The notes beneath the pieces are model-generated. The model did not search any database. It was given only the letters and a program-made list of their open reading frames with translations, and was not told where the DNA came from. A DNA stretch of 6,358 bases, from NCBI GenBank assembly GCA_965369375.1, contig CBDUQN010000128.1, forward strand, positions 1 through 6,358, in the 5' to 3' direction. The stretch comes from CBDUQN01 sp965369375. Its GTDB lineage: Bacteria > Krumholzibacteriota > Krumholzibacteriia > Krumholzibacteriales > Krumholzibacteriaceae. Position numbers and translations under genes: made by a program. Positions 1 through 4,403 of this stretch are shown here, piece after piece (position 1 is the stretch's first letter; each line of letters opens with the position of its first letter).

Positions 1-6
1 ATAATC

Positions 7-22
7 TTCCGCTGACACGGAA
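7..22 (-). terminator. Weak hairpin just downstream of dnaK
   Basis: A 5-bp perfect stem (TTCCG/CGGAA) with a 6-nt loop lies two bases past the dnaK stop codon on the minus strand. No clear U-run follows before the window ends, so it could be a weak terminator, an mRNA 3' hairpin, or chance. The sequence beyond the window edge would decide. Confidence 0.2.
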
Positions 23-24
23 CA

Positions 25-1977
25 TCAGTTACTCTTATCGTCGTCGAGCACCTCGTACTCCGCATCGACGACCTTCTCGTCTTTCTTTTTCTCCTTCGGC
101 TCTTCCGATTCGGGCGGCTTCGTTTCGGTTCCGCCCGGCTGTGGCCCTGCATCCTGATACATCTTCTGCGCAGCTTTCTGCCAGACCTCGTTGTGCTTGT
201 CGATAGCCGCCTTTATCCGGCCGCTGTCGTCGGTCTTTGCTGCCTCTTTGAGCTCCTCGAGCGCACGGCGGAGCTCGTCGAGGTCCTCCTGCGGGATTTT
301 GTCCTTGTATTCCTCGAGCTGTTTTTCCGTCTGGTAGCTCATCTGATCGGCCTGGTTTCTGAGATCGATGAGTTCCCGTTTCGACTTATCCTCTGCGGTG
401 TGGGACTCCGCCTCCTTGACCATCCGATCGATCTCGCTCTCCTCGAGGCCGCTCGACGCCTGGATGATGATCTTCTGTTCCTTGCCGGTTGCCTTGTCCT
501 TCGCCGTGACATGGAGAATGCCGTCGGCGTTTATATCGAATGCAACCTCTATCTGCGGCACGCCCCGCGCGGCGGACGGAATCCCTGCGAGCTGGAAACG
601 GCCGATCGACTTGTTGTCATTTGCCATTTGCCGCTCTCCCTGCAGAACATGGATATCCACCGTCGTCTGATTGTCGGCGGCCGTCGAGAAGACTTCGGTC
701 TTCTTGACCGGTATCGTCGAGTTCCGCTCTATCATCTTCGTCATGACGCCGCCGAGGGTTTCTATTCCGAGTGTGAGCGGTGTGACATCGAGAAGGATCA
801 TATCCTTGATGTCCCCCCTGAGCACGCCACCCTGGAGCGCCGCGCCGAGGGCGACGACCTCGTCGGGATTGAGCTGACGGTGGGGTTCACGGTTGAACAG
901 TTCCTTCACCTTTTCCTGTATGACGGGCATGCGAGTCGCCCCGCCGACGAGAAGCACCTCATCGATATCGGTGGGCATCATGCCTGCATCCGCGAGGGCC
1001 TGCTTGCACGGCCCGACGACCCGATCGACGAGATCGGCCGTCAACGCCTCGAACTTGGCCCTCGTGAGCTTTGTATTGAGATGCTTGGGACCGCTCGCGT
1101 CGGCCGTGATAAAGGGCAGATTTATCTCCGCCTGCGGTACGGTGGAGAGCTCGCATTTGGCCTTTTCCGCAACCTCTTTGAGCCGCTGGATCGCCATCGG
1201 ATCTCCCGAGAGATCGATTCCCTGATCCTTCTTGAACTCTTCGACGAGCCAGTCGATGATCCGCTGGTCGAAATCGTCTCCACCGAGATGCGTATCCCCG
1301 TTTGTAGCCTTGACCTCGAAAATCCCGCCGCCCGGTGTGTCTTTCTGGTCGTCCTTCGCAACGATGTCGAGCTCGAGTATCGAGATATCGAATGTGCCCC
1401 CGCCGAGATCGAATACGGCGATCCTCTTCTCACCCTCCTTGTCGAGACTGTAGGCGAGCGAGGCGGCTGTCGGCTCGTTTATGATTCGCTTCACATCGAG
1501 TCCGGCGATACGTCCCGCATCCTTCGTCGCCTGCCGCTGGCGATCGTTGAAATACGCAGGCACGGTGATAACTGCCTCGGTGATCTTCTCACCGAGAAAC
1601 TTTTCCGCGGCATCTTTGAGATACTGTAATATCATTGCCGAAATCTCGGGCGGCGAATACTCCTTGTCGCCGATTTTAGCGTACGCATCACCATTTGGAC
1701 CATCTATCACCTCGAAGGGCACCTCGGATATCTCGTTTGACACCTCCGAGTACTTACGGCCCATAAATCGCTTGATCGAATAAATGGTGTTCTGTGGATT
1801 CGTCACCGCCTGCCGCTTGGCAAGCACTCCTACGAGCTTCTCGCCATCCTTGAAAGCGACAACCGAGGGTGACGTCCGTCCTCCCTCGGGATTGGGGATA
1901 ATCACAGCCTCACCGTGCTCGTAGAAGGCGACACATGAATTCGTTGTTCCCAGATCGATTCCGATTATCTTTGACAT
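25..1977 (-). CDS. dnaK: Molecular chaperone DnaK (Hsp70)
   Basis: This is a full-length cytosolic Hsp70, 650 residues, close to the usual bacterial length. It binds exposed hydrophobic segments of client proteins in an ATP-driven cycle with DnaJ and GrpE. The nucleotide-binding domain covers about residues 1-385. It shows the phosphate-1 loop GIDLGTTNSC near residue 6, NEPTAASLAY near 167, the phosphate-2 motif DLGGGTFD at 190-197, and the adenosine motif LLVGGATRMP near 342. The interdomain linker with DVTPLTLGIE is at about 396-406. The substrate-binding beta domain and helical lid follow. The acidic, disordered tail contains VVDAEYE, the counterpart of the conserved DnaK C-terminal motif. 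Compared with my recollection of E. coli DnaK, about 8 extra residues sit at 207-219. The ATG is preceded by a purine-rich AAGGGGG element a few bases upstream. grpE, dnaJ and hrcA are not visible in the window; dnaJ could lie beyond the left edge. No CIRCE operator is seen upstream. Confidence 0.98.
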   Translation of the reverse strand: MSKIIGIDLGTTNSCVAFYEHGEAVIIPNPEGGRTSPSVVAFKDGEKLVGVLAKRQAVTNPQNTIYSIKRFMGRKYSEVSNEISEVPFEVIDGPNGDAYAKIGDKEYSPPEISAMILQYLKDAAEKFLGEKITEAVITVPAYFNDRQRQATKDAGRIAGLDVKRIINEPTAASLAYSLDKEGEKRIAVFDLGGGTFDISILELDIVAKDDQKDTPGGGIFEVKATNGDTHLGGDDFDQRIIDWLVEEFKKDQGIDLSGDPMAIQRLKEVAEKAKCELSTVPQAEINLPFITADASGPKHLNTKLTRAKFEALTADLVDRVVGPCKQALADAGMMPTDIDEVLLVGGATRMPVIQEKVKELFNREPHRQLNPDEVVALGAALQGGVLRGDIKDMILLDVTPLTLGIETLGGVMTKMIERNSTIPVKKTEVFSTAADNQTTVDIHVLQGERQMANDNKSIGRFQLAGIPSAARGVPQIEVAFDINADGILHVTAKDKATGKEQKIIIQASSGLEESEIDRMVKEAESHTAEDKSKRELIDLRNQADQMSYQTEKQLEEYKDKIPQEDLDELRRALEELKEAAKTDDSGRIKAAIDKHNEVWQKAAQKMYQDAGPQPGGTETKPPESEEPKEKKKDEKVVDAEYEVLDDDKSN

Positions 1978-2028
1978 TTTTTTCCCCCTTTTTCTTCATT
2001 AAAATTCTCTTATTACACATTCATTATG

Positions 2029-2146
2029 CTCGAGTTCACTAAATTGAATTACAAGTACCGTGCCACATCGGCCTTTTTTGCGCTCTTATAACCTGATGTA
2101 TTTATATAAGATAGGAATGTCTGATTTTGCTATTAATGAACTCGAG
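2029..2146. repeat. Inverted pair of 10-bp sites CTCGAGTTCA flanking the putative dnaK promoter
   Basis: CTCGAGTTCA at 2029-2038 is repeated as its exact reverse complement at 2137-2146. The match continues imperfectly: both copies read CTCGAGTTCA, then C or T, then TAA. The centres are about 108 bp apart, roughly ten helical turns. They bracket the -24/-12 promoter match, and the proximal site overlaps its predicted start. This is what a looped operator pair would look like, but no regulator is known, and each copy contains the common CTCGAG palindrome. The repeat is seen directly; the operator role is inference. Confidence 0.4.
2051..2065 (-). promoter_or_regulatory. Sigma-54-like (-24/-12) promoter match upstream of dnaK
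   Basis: On the minus strand the sequence TGGCACG, four bases, then TTGT matches the RpoN consensus TGGCACG-N4-TTGC except for the last base. The GG and the -12 GT dinucleotides are separated by the expected 10 bases. A start about 12 bases downstream, near 2040, would give a leader of about 60 nt before the dnaK ATG. This would be an unusual promoter for dnaK, which is commonly controlled by HrcA/CIRCE or sigma-32. The -12 C-to-T change weakens the call. No convincing sigma-70 or sigma-32 pair was found nearby. Confidence 0.4.
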
Positions 2147-2176
2147 ATATATTTCCAGGGATTGTTCTGACAGAGC

Positions 2177-2189
2177 TGCCGAATTGGCA
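2177..2189. promoter_or_regulatory. Short dyad TGCC-N5-GGCA, possible activator site
   Basis: TGCCGAATTGGCA is a 4+4 bp dyad with a 5-bp centre. It lies about 140 bp upstream of the predicted sigma-54-like start of dnaK, the distance range typical of enhancer-binding-protein sites, and just beyond the stop codon of the small protein gene. It is not followed by a U-run on the minus strand, so it is unlikely to terminate that gene. A role as a regulatory site is only suggestive, because short dyads occur by chance. Confidence 0.2.
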
Positions 2190-2212
2190 CATAATGGCAG
2201 ACAGCTAATTAT

Positions 2213-2524
2213 CTATTTTTCTCTATTTTCTTCCTCGTCGACGATAGTGCACCAGACCTCGCCGTTTTCTATGCGCAGCAGAACTTCATAGCAAATCTCG
2301 TAGTTTTTCCTCGCCAGGTCGCTGTACGTGTAGAAGCCGCAGCGCCCCTTCTTGGTGCACCTGTTCCTCTTCTGGCAATGACGAAGGTGCTCACCCAGCC
2401 ATGCGGCGATATACTCTCCATCGGCGACATCCCACCGCTTCCTGCCTGTCTCGATATCGTGATCATGATGGTAGGGAAAGAGCTGCTTTCGCATATCAAA
2501 GATCAGCTTTTCTAACTTCCGCAT
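2213..2524 (-). CDS. Small basic cysteine-rich protein of unknown function
   Basis: The 103-residue product does not match a family I recognise. The ATG at 2524 is well supported by AGGAG seven bases upstream and a plausible promoter beyond it. The protein has no signal peptide or membrane segment and is probably cytosolic. Notable features are a His/Asp cluster HHDHD at 19-23 and a basic segment with His49, Cys50, Cys56 and Cys62 spaced C-x5-C-x5-C. Further cysteines lie at 78 and 92, and the tail is acidic. The His/Cys spacing could bind a metal such as zinc, but it is not a canonical zinc ribbon. The gene sits between cca and dnaK on the same strand, with gaps of about 190 bp upstream and 235 bp downstream, so it is probably its own transcription unit. 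Coding status rests on the ribosome site and on amino-acid composition. Confidence 0.75.
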   Translation of the reverse strand: MRKLEKLIFDMRKQLFPYHHDHDIETGRKRWDVADGEYIAAWLGEHLRHCQKRNRCTKKGRCGFYTYSDLARKNYEICYEVLLRIENGEVWCTIVDEEENREK

Positions 2525-2544
2525 GACGGAGCTCCTCTGTCATA

Positions 2545-2573
2545 AATATACTGCAACTTTGTATTGACAACAA
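2545..2573 (-). promoter_or_regulatory. Sigma-70-like promoter for the small cysteine-rich gene
   Basis: On the minus strand TTGTTG (2568-2573) and TATATT (2545-2550) are separated by 17 bp. The -10 box matches 5 of 6 consensus bases; the -35 box matches only TTG. A start near 2538 would leave a short leader containing the AGGAG ribosome site. The -35 box overlaps the -35 box of the plus-strand promoter, so the two could compete for polymerase. Confidence 0.45.
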
Positions 2574-2593
2574 GGCGCTGTTTACTTTATCTT
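2564..2593 (+). promoter_or_regulatory. Sigma-70-like promoter for a plus-strand RNA
   Basis: A consensus -35 TTGACA (2564-2569) is followed after 18 bp by TATCTT (2588-2593), which matches 4 of 6 positions of TATAAT. The expected start, 7-8 bases downstream, falls at 2600-2601. That is the first base of the 13-bp inverted repeat described below. No plus-strand protein gene lies downstream, so the likely product is a non-coding RNA. Confidence 0.5.
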
Positions 2594-2600
2594 GTTTCTT

Positions 2601-2710
2601 AAGTTCCTGCAATTACGCCTTCGCTTTTATAACGTTAACTCATCGGTGGTGAATCGAGGAAACTAGCTCCTCGATGATGGTTTACCCCTGACACCACATT
2701 GCAGGAACTT
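2601..2710. repeat. Perfect 13-bp inverted repeat bounding a 110-bp segment
   Basis: AAGTTCCTGCAAT at 2601-2613 recurs as its exact reverse complement at 2698-2710. The 84 bp between them contain an 8-bp hairpin and further complementary segments. Just outside, CTTGTTT occurs at 2591-2597 and again at 2708-2714, the second copy partly inside the repeat arm, so it is a poor target-site duplication. The repeat is certain; whether it is an RNA helix or the ends of a small non-autonomous element is not settled. Confidence 0.9.
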
Positions 2711-2719
2711 GTTTTATTT
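2601..2719 (+). ncRNA. Candidate structured RNA of about 110-120 nt, family not recognised
   Basis: A perfect 13-bp terminal helix pairs 2601-2613 (AAGTTCCTGCAAT) with 2698-2710. Inside it, 2646-2651 (GTGGTG) pairs with 2692-2697 (CACCAC), directly adjoining the terminal helix. An 8-bp hairpin pairs 2653-2660 (ATCGAGGA) with 2668-2675 around a 7-nt loop. In addition, 2636-2644 can pair with 2676-2684 in 8 of 9 positions, counting one G-U. If this forms together with GTGGTG/CACCAC, the result is an H-type pseudoknot. The 3' end is followed by GTTTTATTT, a U-rich tract suited to termination. The promoter at 2564-2593 places the start at the first paired base; these two signals favour the plus strand. 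The 3' end overlaps the cca stop codon convergently. I checked by eye for SRP, 6S, common riboswitch and hammerhead signatures and found no match. A small mobile repeat (MITE-like) with 13-bp terminal repeats is the main alternative. Confidence 0.5.
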
Positions 2720-4075
2720 CATATTCTTTAGTATTTCTGCCAGCTTGTCCCTCGTATTCAGATCGGGATTCTCGAGTACCATTTCGAGCAGATTCTGCAG
2801 TGCCTCCCCCACCTCTCGTCCGCCGTCGATACCGAGTATCCGCATGACATCCGAGCCATCGACGGCGAGATCCTCACGCTTGAACGCCGCTTCAGATTCG
2901 AGAGCCGTATCGACCCTGCCCTTCATATAGGCGAGACCATTTTCAATATCCGCGTCTCCCCGTGACGTTGCATCCGCGCGCCGAAGTTCGAAGAGTTCGT
3001 CGAGGCTCTCCTTGCCGACGCGGGCGATAAAACGCCGCACCGCGGCATCCGACCATTCGTCGGTGATGAGAAACATGTGATGCTTGACGAGATGAACAAC
3101 CTGTTTTGTGAAATCGTTTGGGAACTGCAACCTCCCGAGCACCGCTTTGGCGATCTCCGCACTCTCGGCCTCGTGCCGGTAGAAGACAACCCTCCCATCG
3201 ATCACCTGCTTCATCTTCTTCTTTCCGAGATCGTGCAGCAGAGCACTCCACCTCGATACGAGCGTTGGCCGGCCGATATCACAGCTCCGTATGCTGTGCG
3301 TGAAGAGGTCGTCCGGATGAAACTCGTTCTGCTCTACGCCATACGTCTCTTCTAGCTCGGGCAGCACAAACTCTAGGATGCCTGTCTCGTGCATGAAATC
3401 GAAAGCGATACTCGGTCTTTCGGCGAGTGTGAGCATTTTGTTGAGCTCCTCCCTGATCCGCTCACTCGACACCGTCGGCAGGAGCTCTCTATCATGCCTC
3501 ATGTGCTCGAGCGTCTCTGCATCCACCTCGAATCGGAAGCGGGCCATAAACTGAACACCGCGCAGAATCCGCAGCGGATCCTCACGGAACGAATCCGGGC
3601 TGTTCATCCTGAGAAGTCGGCTCTCGAGATCGGCCAAACCGCCGAGCGGATCTATGAGTTGCATATTCCCGATATGCAGCGCCATCGAGTTAATCGTGAA
3701 ATCCCGCCGGACAAGATCTTCTTCGACAGGAATATTCGGATCGAACCGGACGTTGAAATCACGGTGACCGGGACCGGTTGAGAATTCAGCCCGGGGGAGC
3801 GATATATCAACCCTCTCGCCGCCGGGCGGTGCAAACTTGATCACGCCGAAAGATTTACCCACGAGATTGGTCTTGCCGAACCGCTCGAGAATCGATACGA
3901 GCCGGTCGAGCTCTATCCCCGCGGCGAGGTAATCCCTATCCAACAACTCACTCGTAGATCCGAGAACCATGTCCCGCACCGTTCCACCTACGATATAAAG
4001 TTCACACTCCTTGAGTATTTCATCCTCCCATGGAAAGCTTTCCCGCTCGAACCGTATGTTGAAATTCTTGCTCAT
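2714..4075 (-). CDS. cca: CCA tRNA nucleotidyltransferase with HD domain
   Basis: This class II tRNA nucleotidyltransferase (453 residues) adds or repairs the 3' CCA of tRNAs. The head domain starts with GGTVRDMVLG at 30-39, followed by the catalytic carboxylates DRD at 46-48 and Asp90 in RVDIS. RRDFTINSMA at 123-132 is the ribose-binding motif. The EDPLR element near 165-169 is the nucleotide-templating motif. The neck and body helices follow. A metal-dependent HD phosphohydrolase domain occupies about 255-375, with HD at 281-282 in LLHDLGKK and later histidines in FYRHEAE and VKHHMF; it may trim 2',3'-cyclic phosphates. Sequence alone cannot exclude a CC-adding-only or poly(A) polymerase relative. 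The ATG at 4075 was chosen over one at 4102: the longer start would lie within the promoter, and the conserved region begins after 4075. No ribosome site precedes 4075; the mRNA looks leaderless. An intact tRNA-Leu without CCA lies just upstream. Confidence 0.93.
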   Translation of the reverse strand: MSKNFNIRFERESFPWEDEILKECELYIVGGTVRDMVLGSTSELLDRDYLAAGIELDRLVSILERFGKTNLVGKSFGVIKFAPPGGERVDISLPRAEFSTGPGHRDFNVRFDPNIPVEEDLVRRDFTINSMALHIGNMQLIDPLGGLADLESRLLRMNSPDSFREDPLRILRGVQFMARFRFEVDAETLEHMRHDRELLPTVSSERIREELNKMLTLAERPSIAFDFMHETGILEFVLPELEETYGVEQNEFHPDDLFTHSIRSCDIGRPTLVSRWSALLHDLGKKKMKQVIDGRVVFYRHEAESAEIAKAVLGRLQFPNDFTKQVVHLVKHHMFLITDEWSDAAVRRFIARVGKESLDELFELRRADATSRGDADIENGLAYMKGRVDTALESEAAFKREDLAVDGSDVMRILGIDGGREVGEALQNLLEMVLENPDLNTRDKLAEILKNMK

Positions 4076-4083
4076 GTAAGTAA

Positions 4084-4113
4084 AATGTAGCCAACGCCGC
4101 ATGCACGGGTCAA
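4084..4113 (-). promoter_or_regulatory. Promoter predicting a leaderless cca mRNA
   Basis: On the minus strand TTGACC (4108-4113) and TACATT (4084-4089) are 18 bp apart. Only 8 bases separate the -10 box from the ATG at 4073-4075, so the expected transcription start falls on or one base before the start codon. The stretch between them contains no purine-rich ribosome site. This agrees with leaderless translation and argues against the upstream ATG at 4102. Confidence 0.45.
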
Positions 4114-4216
4114 TACATTTACAATCTGTTGTGATGATCGGCGGTTAGTGAGAAATTCGGACTATCTTTTAATCGAACGCCGCAACATTCTCGCATATTT
4201 AGGTTTAAATATAGAG

Positions 4217-4302
4217 TGCCGAGGGCGGGAGTTGAACCCGCACGGTGCTAAGGCACCAGCGGATTTTAAGTCCGCTATGTCTACCAGTTCCATCACCCCG
4301 GC
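4217..4302 (-). tRNA. tRNA-Leu(UAA)
   Basis: This is a complete class II tRNA of 86 nt. The acceptor GCCGGGG pairs with the 3' strand, including one G-U. The D arm is leucine-type (TGGAACTGGTAGACA). The anticodon stem GCGGA/TCCGC closes the loop CTTAAAA, with anticodon TAA at 4266-4268. A long variable arm GGTGC/GCACC has a CTTA loop. The T arm GCGGG/CCCGC carries TTCAACT, and the discriminator is A73. The bases after A73 are CTC, so CCA is not encoded and must be added after transcription. Its own promoter lies just upstream. Confidence 0.97.
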
Positions 4303-4319
4303 ACTTGTTCGATTACGCT

Positions 4320-4347
4320 ATGGTAGCAGGAATATGCTTTCTGTCAA
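4320..4347 (-). promoter_or_regulatory. Promoter of tRNA-Leu(UAA)
   Basis: A consensus TTGACA (4342-4347) is followed after 16 bp by TACCAT (4320-4325). The predicted start lies about 10 bases before the mature tRNA 5' end at 4302. The -35 box sits between the two arms of a 7-bp inverted repeat, GGAATAT at 4329-4335 and ATATTCC at 4358-4364. GCTTTCT also occurs twice (4336-4342 and 4365-4371). These repeats may be incidental. Confidence 0.6.
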
Positions 4348-4403
4348 TTTTAAAGGGATATTCCGCTTTCTAGGGACACGGGGCATGATGACGTATCGCA
4401 GAA

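Noticed and set aside
193..1629. Long 478-codon open frame on the plus strand, antisense to dnaK
   Set aside because: Long antisense frames opposite dnaK/hsp70 are a known by-product of codon bias. The translation is rich in Leu, Arg and Glu, has no recognisable domain, and lies wholly over a certain gene.
2186..2198. Second sigma-54-like match on the plus strand (TTGGCACATAATGGCA)
   Set aside because: The GG and GC dinucleotides are 9 bases apart instead of 10, and no plus-strand gene lies downstream.
1978..2212. CIRCE operator or sigma-32 heat-shock promoter upstream of dnaK
   Set aside because: I looked for TTAGCACTC-N9-GAGTGCTAA and for CTTGAAA with CCCCAT on the minus strand and found neither.
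2172..2220. Possible plus-strand terminator: AGCTG/CAGCT region followed by TTTTT
   Set aside because: The stem is only 5 bp with a large interrupted loop, and no plus-strand gene ends there.
2614..2700. Hammerhead-ribozyme-like pieces on the minus strand (CGATGAG, GCGAA, GTC)
   Set aside because: The core requires CTGATGA and GAAA; here the U4 position is C and GAAG replaces GAAA. The helices do not meet at the required three-way junction.
2600..2710. SRP (4.5S) RNA, suggested by GTGTCAGG on the minus strand
   Set aside because: The essential GGAAGCAGC-type apical motif is absent, and the internal helices do not form the single long SRP hairpin.
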